A stretch of DNA of 64,000 nt from Methylococcaceae bacterium (GTDB lineage: Bacteria > Pseudomonadota > Gammaproteobacteria > Methylococcales > Methylomonadaceae), in assembly GCA_030693065.1 (NCBI GenBank), contig JAUYBL010000003.1:38208-102207 (forward strand). The letters run 5' to 3'. Under the pieces are notes generated by a model, which made no database searches, was not told the DNA's origin, and saw only the letters and a program-made list of their open reading frames with translations. Below, one piece after another: positions 1-8,171 of the stretch. Every line of letters begins with the position of its first letter. Positions within the stretch are counted from its first letter, which is position 1. The position numbers were made by a program, and so were the translations under genes.

Positions 1-39
1 TCGGCATCACTGTAAAAATTGCTTATTAGAGGTAGCGTC

Positions 40-276
40 ATGACGACTGGAAAGGGGCAGCATAAAGAAGCCCAAAAAAAACTCGAATCACTATTTGACG
101 AACTGCTCCGTCACGATGGTTTCGGCGATTTGCGGCTGGAAATGCGCCTATTAAAACGCGGACAAAAAGAAGTGATTATTTATTGCGGTAAACAATATCG
201 CTATGTCGTGGACTTTCAGCATACCGATAAACCACCGGTATCTGAGCGGAGCGAAGTTAACAACGCCGGGATTTGA
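40..276 (+). CDS. small hypothetical protein (78 aa)
   Basis: I do not recognise this protein. It is a short basic-acidic soluble sequence with no signal peptide or membrane segment, ending KPPVSERSEVNNAGI. I chose the ATG at 40 because AGAGGT lies about 7 nt before it; a TTG at 19 is in frame but has no visible ribosome site. It sits alone upstream of a PEP-CTERM gene, with about 200 bp of non-coding sequence after it. Composition is like its neighbours. Function unknown. Confidence 0.5.
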   Translation: MTTGKGQHKEAQKKLESLFDELLRHDGFGDLRLEMRLLKRGQKEVIIYCGKQYRYVVDFQHTDKPPVSERSEVNNAGI

Positions 277-486
277 CTGGGTATTTTTCGGCAACCATTC
301 CACCGAAACTATTCCAACTATCAAGGCTGCATTACAACTTTTTTAAAATTTTCAACACCTGACACCGCCACGGCGGATCGCCGGCTTGGGGCCGAAATGT
401 CGGGATCTATTTATAAAAACCGGGCGGGTTGTCTTCGCGGAGAAGAGACACGTTTAATTAAATACTTAACTAAAGGAAAAAACATT
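277..486. other. intergenic region before the first PEP-CTERM gene
   Basis: Non-coding. It contains a short GC-rich hairpin-like stretch (CCGCC..GGCGG near 366-374) and a TCTTCGCGGAGAAGA hairpin near 431-445. I see no clear sigma-70 or sigma-54 promoter and no Fur box. Nothing else can be supported. Confidence 0.4.
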
Positions 487-1218
487 ATGAAAACGATTCA
501 ACAATTGACTCTGGCTGCCGGTTTATTAACCGTTTCCGGACTGGTTGCGGCGGACATCGTCAACGGACCAAACCCCTACGGGTCAGGCTTTGGTTTTGAC
601 AAACCCAATGAGGCAAGCTGGGGTGAGTGGACCCGTGGCGACGCCGGTACTTTATATGCGGAGTGGGACAGTTTCGTTGACGCATCTTACCCCGGTGTAC
701 GTACCGCAGCGCCTGACGTAGGCAGCGCCGGCATCACTGGTGCTTATCTCGGCTGGAATGCCGGTACCTTCGCAGCCGGATCTGGCAATTTATACAGCTT
801 CAGTGTGCCGGAACAGTTTAGCGCCTCGCTCACCGGCAGCGTTGCTCCCGGTCCGGTGCGCGCGGTATTGCAGTTCGAGACCTGGGGAATAGAGGCTGAC
901 TATTCGACCATCACCCTCAATGGCATAGCGCCGACTTTTAGCGATGACTCTTATTTCCAAGCAAATTATGCAAGCTCTTTTGGGCCTGTCGACTTGGTGC
1001 AACGTCTGGCCTACTGGGATCTGGATGCGCCTGTTGCGAGTTATGTATTCAGCTTCGGCAGCACCGAGCCGAGCTTGAGTCTGGCTCAAGTTGCCTTGGA
1101 TGTAGGCTCGATCACTGCAGTGCCGGTACCTGCCGCTGTATGGATGTTTATGGCCGGCTTGATGAGCATGCTGGGCTTAAACCGTCGTAAACACTCGAAT
1201 ATATCGATGGCAATTTAA
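487..1218 (+). CDS. PEP-CTERM-type exported protein
   Basis: This 243-residue protein has an N-terminal signal peptide (about residues 1-22, MKTIQQLTLAAGLLTVSG..A), a Gly/Ser/Asp-rich body probably forming a beta-sandwich, and a C-terminal sorting tail: VPVPAAVW, a hydrophobic stretch and RRK. That tail is the methanotroph VP.PA.W variant of the PEP-CTERM signal handled by exosortase/archaeosortase-type enzymes, so the protein is predicted to be exported and anchored or released at the surface. The ATG at 487 is preferred because AAAGGAAAA precedes it and the signal peptide begins there; the longer frame back to 397 lacks both. It lies just upstream of heme-utilisation genes. A role in heme or iron capture is only an inference from position; no hemophore motif is visible. 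Confidence 0.8.
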   Translation: MKTIQQLTLAAGLLTVSGLVAADIVNGPNPYGSGFGFDKPNEASWGEWTRGDAGTLYAEWDSFVDASYPGVRTAAPDVGSAGITGAYLGWNAGTFAAGSGNLYSFSVPEQFSASLTGSVAPGPVRAVLQFETWGIEADYSTITLNGIAPTFSDDSYFQANYASSFGPVDLVQRLAYWDLDAPVASYVFSFGSTEPSLSLAQVALDVGSITAVPVPAAVWMFMAGLMSMLGLNRRKHSNISMAI

Positions 1219-1332
1219 CGTGCTGGCTTGCCTTGTATTTCAGGCCAACCGGCCTGGATGCAAGGCTCCCGAACAGCGAGCGACCATAGTTCAAGGTCCT
1301 AACATTTATCCTCAATAATGGAGTTTATCGTG

Positions 1333-2385
1333 ATGCAACAACTTATTTTCGAAAAAGATAAACAACTGCCTAAACCTATGCCGGAAACACTAAAACAAGC
1401 ATGGCAGGAAATGCGTACCAGCAATCCTCAGGTGAGAATCAGGGATGCAGCGGCAATTCTCGGTGTCAGCGAGGCCGAACTATTGGCAACCGATTGCGGC
1501 GGCAGCGTGACTCGGCTGATGGGCAATTGGAGCAATCTGCTCGGCGAGCTGCGCGCATTGGGTCCGCTAATGGCGCTGACGCGTAACGATTACGCCGTAC
1601 ATGAAAAGACCGGACTTTATACGACGCTTCATAAGGTGGGCGACCGGCTATTGATTTCAGGAGACAACATTAACTTATGCCTGTTGTTAAACCATTGGTA
1701 TCTGGGTTTCGCAGTGACGGAAGATACCCATGTAGGACGCCGTTATAGCTTCCAGTTTTTTGACCACAACGGTCAGGCTGTGCATAAAATCTATCTGCCC
1801 GACCACGGTCTATTGCCGGTTTACCTCAAACTCGTCAATGCATTCCGCTCTGCCTATCAGTCCCAAGCGCAGGGCTTATCAAGATCATTACCAGTCAGTG
1901 AGCCCGATTCGGCAGACGGCGATTTACCCGAGCTGTGGCAACGCATCTTGCACTGCTGTAAGTATTCCGCAAGCGAGCGGCTGACAAGACCCGTCACAGA
2001 AATTGACCGGCTATGGTTTCAGGATTTAATGCATCAATTAGCGCAACTGACATTGCCGCTACGTCTCGTTGTAAAAAATCATGGCGCAATTCAGTTACAT
2101 CATGGTGCCATTCATAACCTGAAAGTCACCGGCCCTTGGTTTAACGTGCTGGACGATGGATTCAACCTGCACTTAAACGAAACGGCGATGGTTAAATTGT
2201 CGGCGGTTAGCATGCCATACCGGGACGGATACCTTACCGGACTGGAGCTCCATGACAATCGGCAGCAAACCATTGTTGCCATTTTCGGCGGCTACGACGA
2301 GTTGTACGGCGAAGACCCGTTGTGGCGAGACTTGGTCGAATCGCTTCCTGCCGAACAATTGGCAATAAGTAGCCGACGTGCTTGA
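1333..2385 (+). CDS. hmuS: hemin-degrading/heme-trafficking factor HmuS family
   Basis: A 350-residue cytoplasmic protein of the HmuS/ChuS/HemS family, which binds imported heme and breaks it down or passes it on. The family's two related halves are both visible: SFQFFD.NG.AVHKIYL near the middle of the first, and WFNVLD.GFNLHLNE and SLEL/GLELHD-type segments in the second. Length matches the family (about 340-355). ATG 1333 is chosen over ATG 1318 because GGAG at 1320-1323 is correctly spaced for it. It leads a same-strand run of heme genes (hugZ-like, hmuT, hmuU, hmuV). No Fur box was found in the 115 bp upstream. Confidence 0.9.
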   Translation: MQQLIFEKDKQLPKPMPETLKQAWQEMRTSNPQVRIRDAAAILGVSEAELLATDCGGSVTRLMGNWSNLLGELRALGPLMALTRNDYAVHEKTGLYTTLHKVGDRLLISGDNINLCLLLNHWYLGFAVTEDTHVGRRYSFQFFDHNGQAVHKIYLPDHGLLPVYLKLVNAFRSAYQSQAQGLSRSLPVSEPDSADGDLPELWQRILHCCKYSASERLTRPVTEIDRLWFQDLMHQLAQLTLPLRLVVKNHGAIQLHHGAIHNLKVTGPWFNVLDDGFNLHLNETAMVKLSAVSMPYRDGYLTGLELHDNRQQTIVAIFGGYDELYGEDPLWRDLVESLPAEQLAISSRRA

Positions 2386-2452
2386 TGTCGGCAAAAGCGA
2401 GCCGGACCTGGCGCCACCCCCTAATAAACTAATTTTTTTTAAGGAACCCACG

Positions 2453-3001
2453 ATGAACAAATCCATAGATATTAATCAAGTCAGAGATGCCTATTCAGCA
2501 TTACAGCAAACATTCAACTCGCTGCTGATGTCCACCGTCAGCCCCGATGGCATGCCGGAGCCCAGTTATGCCGCCTATGTAAAACACCAAGGCAATTATT
2601 ACGTTTATATCAGCGAATTGGCTGCACATACACGCAATCTGCAAGACAACAACCGCGCCAGTATCTTATTCATCGAAGACGAAGATAAAGCGGCCCACCT
2701 GTTCGCGCGGCAGCGGGTCACTTATCACTGTACTGCTTACGAAATCGGGCGGGAGAGTGATACTGATAGCTTTAACTACATTTTGGGTTTGTTCGAGGAA
2801 AAGTTCGGTGCCTTTATCAACCAGTTAAAGAAAATGGGCGATTTCCACCTGTATTGCCTGCACCCCTACAAGGGCAGTTTTGTTCAGGGTTTTGCGCGTG
2901 CTTTCACGATAGAAGGCGATGAACTGGAACATATCCACCACGTTAACGATACCGGTCATAAGCAGAACAAAGCCGCCGCTACCCCTGACGTAACGGCCTA
3001 A
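2453..3001 (+). CDS. HugZ/HutZ-like heme utilisation protein
   Basis: A 182-residue protein of the pyridoxamine 5'-phosphate oxidase-like split-barrel superfamily, heme-utilisation branch (HugZ/HutZ), which binds or oxidatively degrades heme in the cytoplasm. Visible features are the N-terminal SLLMSTVSPDGMPEPSYAAYV strand pair, SILFIEDE, and the C-terminal PYKGSFVQGFARAF segment near the position of the family's heme-contacting tail. It is closer in length to HutZ (about 176) than to HugZ (about 250). ATG 2453 follows AAGGAACC; the upstream frame beginning at 2378 overlaps hmuS and lacks a ribosome site. The genes before and after are HmuS and HmuT, which supports the role. Confidence 0.85.
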   Translation: MNKSIDINQVRDAYSALQQTFNSLLMSTVSPDGMPEPSYAAYVKHQGNYYVYISELAAHTRNLQDNNRASILFIEDEDKAAHLFARQRVTYHCTAYEIGRESDTDSFNYILGLFEEKFGAFINQLKKMGDFHLYCLHPYKGSFVQGFARAFTIEGDELEHIHHVNDTGHKQNKAAATPDVTA

Positions 3002-3023
3002 GCAATTGAGTTTTCATCCTGCA

Positions 3024-3053
3024 CATGTTGGCCGATTGCCACAGGCCAACATG
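3024..3053. repeat. perfect 10-bp inverted repeat between hugZ-like and hmuT
   Basis: CATGTTGGCC (3024-3033) and GGCCAACATG (3044-3053) form a perfect stem with a 10-nt loop. There is no T-run after it, so it is not a typical intrinsic terminator. It may slow transcription, stabilise the upstream mRNA or be a REP-like sequence. Confidence 0.6.
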
Positions 3054-3079
3054 CACAGCAATCCATACGGACGCCAGGT

Positions 3080-4009
3080 ATGCACACCCACATGAAACAA
3101 AATCATTTTTCTAAAGCCAGACTGGTTGTTGCGGCAGTGACGCTGCTGCAGATGGCCTTTGTTCCCTCGGTTATGTCAGCCGCCGCCGGTCAAGCGCAAC
3201 CAATGTCCGGCCCGGCAAAAATAATCTCTGTGGGCGGAGCAATCACCGAAATTATTTATGCCCTGGATAGTCAGGACAATCTGGCAGGCGTCGACACCAC
3301 CAGCCTGTGGCCAGATACCGCCAAAACCCTGCCGCAAGTCGGCTATATGCGTAACTTGTCGGCAGAAGGCATCCTCTCTCTATCGCCGACGCTGTTGTTA
3401 ATCAGCGCTCACGCCGGACCGCCTAAAGTTATCGAGCAGATACGCGAAGCCGGTATACCGGTCAAAACCATCGCCGAGAACTATTCCTCCGAAGGCGTAC
3501 GAACTAAGGTTCTGGAAATCGCCGAACTATTGGGACGCCGCGAGCAAGGCCAACAGTTGGCGGCCAAAATTCAGGAGGATTTTCACCAGCTGGAACAATT
3601 CCGCACCCAACATCCCGCACAGCCGCGGGTGATGTTCTTTATGGCTATGTCGCAAGGCACGCCGCTAGTATCAGGATTGGATACCTCGGCAGACGCCATG
3701 ATAAAGCTGGCGGGCGGCAATAATGCGATCACTACTTATCAAGGCAATAAGCCGCTCGGCAGCGAATCGATTATTGCGGCGGCACCCGATGTAATTTTAG
3801 TGACCGAGCTGACCTTAAATGCGGTCGGCGGGCTCGATAAATTTTATGAATTACCGGGCATCCGTTTTACGCCAGCCGGTAAAAATCGTCGGGTTATCGT
3901 AATGGATACCCTGCTTTTGCTTGGATTCGGTCCGCGTAGCGGCCAAGCTGCACTGGATTTGGCCAGGCAACTGCATGCCCAGTCCAAAATCGCCGACTCC
4001 ACCCGCTAA
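3080..4009 (+). CDS. hmuT: heme ABC transporter periplasmic binding protein
   Basis: A 309-residue class III substrate-binding protein that carries heme across the periplasm to HmuUV. It has a signal peptide (hydrophobic stretch around residues 13-35), then the VGGAITEIIYALD start of the mature fold, EGILSLSPTLLLIS..AGPPKVIEQI typical of HmuT/ShuT, and a C-terminal DTLLLLGFGPRSGQAALDLA helix. ATG 3080 follows CCAGG; ATG 3092 is a possible alternative start. It is followed 4 bp later by the permease gene. Heme specificity is inferred from homology and from HmuS/HutZ neighbours. Confidence 0.88.
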   Translation: MHTHMKQNHFSKARLVVAAVTLLQMAFVPSVMSAAAGQAQPMSGPAKIISVGGAITEIIYALDSQDNLAGVDTTSLWPDTAKTLPQVGYMRNLSAEGILSLSPTLLLISAHAGPPKVIEQIREAGIPVKTIAENYSSEGVRTKVLEIAELLGRREQGQQLAAKIQEDFHQLEQFRTQHPAQPRVMFFMAMSQGTPLVSGLDTSADAMIKLAGGNNAITTYQGNKPLGSESIIAAAPDVILVTELTLNAVGGLDKFYELPGIRFTPAGKNRRVIVMDTLLLLGFGPRSGQAALDLARQLHAQSKIADSTR

Positions 4010-4013
4010 GCTC

Positions 4014-5108
4014 ATGTCAACAAAAATCCCATACCGGCAACGGCTATTTGCCGGGCTACGCGGCAAGGCCATCGGCAGCTCCGGAATATTGCTGACATTG
4101 AGCGCCCTACTCTGCCTGAGTTGCCTAGTTTCATTGGGCAGCGGCGCAGTCAGTATTGCTCCGCAACAGGTCGCCGCCATTCTCGGCGCACTGATCAGCA
4201 TCGAATTACCCTGGTCATTCAGCCTCGAACAGCAAGCCGTGCTGGTATCAATCCGGGCACCGCGACTGGTGCTGGCACTGCTGGTCGGCAGTTCCTTGGC
4301 AATATCCGGCAGCGCCATGCAAGGCTTATTTCGCAATCCCTTGGCTGATCCGGCGTTAATCGGCATTTCCAGCGGTGCAGCGCTGGCCGCCGTCGCGGTA
4401 ATTGTGCTGCATGCGGGCGTATTGGCAAGCCTCAGCGATGTGCTTGGAGCTTATCTGTTGCCTGTCGCCGCGTTTTGCGGCGGCTTTGGGGTCAGCTGGC
4501 TGGTTTACCGAATGGCTAGCGCCGGTGATCGTATCGATATAAGTTCGCTGCTGCTGGCCGGCATCGCCATAAACGCACTGGCAGGCTCCGCGACCGGCTT
4601 GCTGGTTTACATCGCCAACGACGAGCAGTTACGCTCTCTGACCTTCTGGAGCATGGGCAGCCTAGCCGGGGCCAGCTGGTCGCAAGTGGCGCTAGGCGCG
4701 CCGTTTTTTCTGCTGAATTTGCTGTTGCTGCCGCTGCTGGCCGACGCCCTCAATGCGCTGTTGTTGGGCGAAGCGGAAGCAAGCCATCTTGGCTTTCCGG
4801 TAGAGCGCATCAAAACTGCGATCATCGTGCTGGTGGCTCTGGGTGTCGGCACATCGGTGGCGCTGGCCGGAGTTATCGGCTTTATCGGTTTGGTGGTGCC
4901 GCATTTGCTGCGCCTCAGTCTGGGGCCTGACCATCGCGGCATACTGCCCGGTTCGGCATTGTTAGGCGCATTACTATTACTATGCTCCGATTACCTGGCG
5001 CGCAATCTGGCAGCGCCTGCCGAAGTGCCGATCGGCATCATCACGGGGGTGTTAGGTAGCCCGTTTTTTTTATGGCTGCTGTTCCGGCAAAAAATCATGG
5101 CGCACTGA
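4014..5108 (+). CDS. hmuU: heme ABC transporter permease (FecCD family)
   Basis: A 364-residue inner-membrane permease of the FecCD family with about ten hydrophobic helices. Typical motifs are RAPRLVLALLVGSSLAISGSA.QGLFRNPLADPALIG in the first half and GVIGFIGLVVPHLLRL near the end, the latter contacting the ATPase. ATG 4014 lies 4 bp after the hmuT stop; the longer frame back to 3921 overlaps hmuT and would add a non-family N-terminus. The hmuV start is 1 bp after its stop, so hmuTUV are translationally packed. Confidence 0.9.
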   Translation: MSTKIPYRQRLFAGLRGKAIGSSGILLTLSALLCLSCLVSLGSGAVSIAPQQVAAILGALISIELPWSFSLEQQAVLVSIRAPRLVLALLVGSSLAISGSAMQGLFRNPLADPALIGISSGAALAAVAVIVLHAGVLASLSDVLGAYLLPVAAFCGGFGVSWLVYRMASAGDRIDISSLLLAGIAINALAGSATGLLVYIANDEQLRSLTFWSMGSLAGASWSQVALGAPFFLLNLLLLPLLADALNALLLGEAEASHLGFPVERIKTAIIVLVALGVGTSVALAGVIGFIGLVVPHLLRLSLGPDHRGILPGSALLGALLLLCSDYLARNLAAPAEVPIGIITGVLGSPFFLWLLFRQKIMAH

Positions 5109-5109
5109 T

Positions 5110-5904
5110 ATGTTGACTGCCACAAACATCTCCGTGCGCGTCGGCGCAAAAATCTTGCTGAACGAACTGAGTCTTAAACTGCATCCCGGCGAAGTCGTCG
5201 CGGTAGTCGGCCCCAACGGTGCCGGTAAATCGACCTTGCTCAGAACACTAAGCGGCGAACTAATACCGGACAGCGGCGCAGTGCTGATGAACGGCAGGCC
5301 CTTGGTAGATTGGAATGCCCGGCAAGCGGCAAGAATGCGCGGGGTATTGCCGCAAAGCTCAGCCTTGGCGTTTCGTTTCAGCGTACTGGAAGTGGTGTTG
5401 ATGGGCCGCAGCCCGCACCGCAAGACCCACAGCCACACCGACAACGAAGTCATCGCCAGGCAGGCGCTAAAACTTACCGATACCGAGGCGTTGACCGAAC
5501 GTATTTATACGACGCTGTCCGGCGGCGAACGTCAACGGGTGCAGCTTGCCAGAGTGCTGGCCCAAATATGGGAACCCTGCGAGGGGCAACACCGGTATTT
5601 ACTCCTGGACGAACCGACCTCGGCGCTGGATCTGGGACATCAACACGCAGTGTTGTCTATTGCCCGGCATTTCGCCGATACCAATGCCGCCGGGGTATTG
5701 GCGATATTACACGACCTGAACTTGGCCGCGCTGTATGCAGACCGTATTGCCGTGCTGCATCGCGGCCAACTGATCGCCGTCGGCACACCCGGCCAAGTTT
5801 TGAACAGCGAACTAATCCAGCGCATTTTCGACTATCCGGTGATGATAGGCAGCCATCCGTTGTACCCGAATTGCCCATTGCTGATTCCGCATATCAAACA
5901 ATAA
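5110..5904 (+). CDS. hmuV: heme ABC transporter ATP-binding protein
   Basis: A 264-residue ABC ATPase energising HmuU. Walker A is GPNGAGKST (residues 34-42), the signature is LSGGERQR (about residue 137), Walker B is YLLLDEPTSALD (about residue 165) and the switch His is in AILHDLNLA. Length fits HmuV. The C-terminal segment HPLYPNCPLLIP recurs as a fragment at 9592, about 3.7 kb downstream. The TonB receptor leader element begins 17 bp after the stop. Confidence 0.92.
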   Translation: MLTATNISVRVGAKILLNELSLKLHPGEVVAVVGPNGAGKSTLLRTLSGELIPDSGAVLMNGRPLVDWNARQAARMRGVLPQSSALAFRFSVLEVVLMGRSPHRKTHSHTDNEVIARQALKLTDTEALTERIYTTLSGGERQRVQLARVLAQIWEPCEGQHRYLLLDEPTSALDLGHQHAVLSIARHFADTNAAGVLAILHDLNLAALYADRIAVLHRGQLIAVGTPGQVLNSELIQRIFDYPVMIGSHPLYPNCPLLIPHIKQ

Positions 5905-5920
5905 TGAACTAATAAATAAA

Positions 5921-5951
5921 CCAGCCACCCAGCACTTCTAGCCAGGCAGCC
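5921..5951 (+). promoter_or_regulatory. receptor leader element, copy 1 (21-bp-spaced direct repeat)
   Basis: CCAGCCACCC at 5921 and CCAGGCAGCC at 5942 start exactly 21 bp apart. The whole block AAACCAGCCACCCAGC..CTTC..GCCAGGCAGCC recurs before the receptors at 14079 and 18184. It ends 37 nt before the receptor ATG. Candidate operator for a direct-repeat-binding (AraC-like) regulator, or a target in the mRNA leader; unproven. Confidence 0.6.
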
Positions 5952-5988
5952 ATCAATTTGAATTCAATTCTAATTAAATGGGGGAGCT

Positions 5989-8148
5989 ATGAAGGTAGCC
6001 AAATACAATCGTTTAAAATTGGCAATCGTCGCTGCGTTGCTGGAACTCAATCCTGAATCTTTCGTGCATGCGGCCGACACGCCAACCGATGTCTCTGAAG
6101 CTGAACTGCCAACGGTTGAGGTAAAAGCCAATGCTGTCGTTAAATCTGATGAGGATGCTGGTTATGTCGCTCAACACAGCACTGCTGGTTCAAAAACCGA
6201 CACGCCGCTGTTGGAAACACCGCAATCGATTTCTGTGGTCACCGACGATCAAATGGAAGCACAAAACGTCGGCACACTAGCCGAAGCCTTGCGCTACACG
6301 CCCGGCGTGCAAAGCGAGCCGTTCGGCTTCGAGCCGCGTATGACCCAAATCAAAATGCGCGGTTTCGATGCAGCCGAAACCGGGCTTTATCAAGATGGCC
6401 TGAAACTGGTCAACCCCGGCTTTGCGGTCAGCCACAATTTGGAACCGTTCGGCGCCGAGCGGGTGGAAGTGCCGCGCGGCCCGGCCTCTGTGCTTTACGG
6501 TCAGGCCAGCGCTGGGGGTCTGGTCAACTTTGTTTCCAAGAAACCGATCTTCGCGGATTTCGGCGGCGACATCAAATTTGAGGCCGGCAATTACGATCGC
6601 TTGCAAGGCGAGTTGGATGTGCACGGCACGCTACGCGATAAAAAAGACCTGGCCTATCGCTTGGTGGCGCTGGGCCGCGATAGCGATACCCAGATCGACT
6701 ACATCACCGACAACCGCGTTTATGTCGCGCCGTCGTTAACCTGGAAGCCCAGCGACCGCACCACGCTGACTTTTTTGAGCCATTACCAAAAAGACGAAAC
6801 CCAGCCCTCGCAACGCTATCCCGCAGCAGGCACCCTGTTCGGCAATCCCAACGGCCAGATACCGACCAACCGCTTCACCGGCGAGCCCGGTGTGGATAAA
6901 TACAACCGCGAACAATTTTCGGTGGGCTATTTGTTCGAGCACCAATTCAACGACCTGCTGACCGTGCGCCAAAATACCCGCTATTTCGATACCAAGCTGG
7001 ATGTGAGCAGCGTTTACACTGCCGGACTGCAAGCCGACCAACGCACCATCAGCCGCTATTACTACGAGATCGACGCCAAGTCGCATGGTTTCAGTCTGGA
7101 TAATCAGGCTCAGCTGAATTTCGCCACCGGCCCGCTGGCGCATACCCTATTGGCCGGCCTGGACTTTCAACATACCGACGCGAGCAATGAACTGCCGTTC
7201 GGCAGCGCGCCGGATTTGGATATTTTCGCTCCGGTCTACGGCGCTACGGTTGCGGCGGCATCGCCATATCAAAACGACACTTTAACTCAGGATCAGATTG
7301 GCCTGTATCTGCAAGACCAGATCAAAATTACCGAGAAATGGCGGGCGACCTTAGGCGGCCGCTTAGACATGGCCGATAGCCAAACCACCGACAAACTAAC
7401 CGGTACCACGACAAAACAACGCAATGAAGAGACCACCGGCCGCGCCGGACTGGTCTATCTGGCCGATAACGGTCTGGCGCCTTATTTCAGCTACGCGCAA
7501 TCGTTTCTGCCTGCACTGGGTAAAGACGCGTTGACCGACACCGCTTTCAAACCCGAAACCGGCGAGCAATACGAGTTCGGCGTCAAATATCAACCGAAAA
7601 ACCAGAACAGCTTCATCACGCTGGCCTATTTCGATCTGACCCGGCAAAACTTCCTGACCCTGGACCCGATTTCGTTTCTGAACGTGCAAAAAGGCGAAGC
7701 TCATTCGCGTGGCGTCGAACTGGAAGGCGTCGCCAGTTTCGAAAATGGCCTGAATCTGACCGCCAGCTACAGCTATCTGGACGCCAAAGTCACCAAAAGC
7801 TCGTTTGCCTCGGAAGTGGGCGAACCATTGGAATACGTCCCCAACCACAAAGCCACCTTGTGGGCGGATTACACCGTACCGTCCGGCCCAGCCAAAGGCT
7901 GGGGTATCGGCGGCGGCACACGCTATATAGGTTCGTCCTACGGCAACACCTATTACGCCCGTAATACCATCGAAGTACCCAGTTACGTGCTGTTCGACAC
8001 CACAGTGCATTACACCTGGAAGCAGTTCCAGCTGGCTTTCAACATGCAGAATGTACTCGACAAGGAGCATGTCGCTACCGCGTTCGGCGATTCGGCAGCA
8101 TATGGGGCGAGGCGTGTCGTCACCGGTTCAATCAAGTACAGCTTTTAA
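5989..8148 (+). CDS. TonB-dependent siderophore-type receptor
   Basis: A 719-residue outer-membrane receptor. It has a signal peptide (about residues 1-28), a plug domain (TPLLETPQSISVVTDDQM, then RVEVPRGPASVLYGQASAGG at about residues 157-176) and a 22-strand-type barrel ending in SIKYSF with the terminal Phe expected for BamA-dependent insertion. No N-terminal STN signalling domain is present. By sequence type it belongs to the FhuA/FpvA siderophore-receptor group rather than to classical HemR/PhuR, although it sits right after hmuTUV, so its substrate may be heme or a siderophore. ATG 5989 follows GGGGGAG. The N-terminal 30 residues resemble those of the receptor at 14079, indicating a duplicated pair. 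Confidence 0.92.
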   Translation: MKVAKYNRLKLAIVAALLELNPESFVHAADTPTDVSEAELPTVEVKANAVVKSDEDAGYVAQHSTAGSKTDTPLLETPQSISVVTDDQMEAQNVGTLAEALRYTPGVQSEPFGFEPRMTQIKMRGFDAAETGLYQDGLKLVNPGFAVSHNLEPFGAERVEVPRGPASVLYGQASAGGLVNFVSKKPIFADFGGDIKFEAGNYDRLQGELDVHGTLRDKKDLAYRLVALGRDSDTQIDYITDNRVYVAPSLTWKPSDRTTLTFLSHYQKDETQPSQRYPAAGTLFGNPNGQIPTNRFTGEPGVDKYNREQFSVGYLFEHQFNDLLTVRQNTRYFDTKLDVSSVYTAGLQADQRTISRYYYEIDAKSHGFSLDNQAQLNFATGPLAHTLLAGLDFQHTDASNELPFGSAPDLDIFAPVYGATVAAASPYQNDTLTQDQIGLYLQDQIKITEKWRATLGGRLDMADSQTTDKLTGTTTKQRNEETTGRAGLVYLADNGLAPYFSYAQSFLPALGKDALTDTAFKPETGEQYEFGVKYQPKNQNSFITLAYFDLTRQNFLTLDPISFLNVQKGEAHSRGVELEGVASFENGLNLTASYSYLDAKVTKSSFASEVGEPLEYVPNHKATLWADYTVPSGPAKGWGIGGGTRYIGSSYGNTYYARNTIEVPSYVLFDTTVHYTWKQFQLAFNMQNVLDKEHVATAFGDSAAYGARRVVTGSIKYSF

Positions 8149-8171
8149 TCTGTCAGGTTCGGATAGTGCCG

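Noticed and set aside
487..1218. HasA-like hemophore identity for the PEP-CTERM protein before hmuS
   Set aside because: The position is suggestive, but the sequence shows no HasA-type heme loops and has a typical PEP-CTERM layout.
5310..5912. 200-codon frame overlapping hmuV on the same strand
   Set aside because: Low-complexity, Arg/Gly/Thr-rich sequence out of frame with an intact ABC ATPase; not a second gene.
5921..5951. Leader element as a terminator or hairpin
   Set aside because: The element is C-rich with few complementary G runs and cannot fold into a stable stem, and no T-run follows.
6277..8070. Several long open frames antisense to the receptor at 5989 (and similar ones at 14265-15989 under the receptor at 14079)
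   Set aside because: Same situation: mirror frames of receptor coding sequence, no ribosome sites, no recognisable domains.
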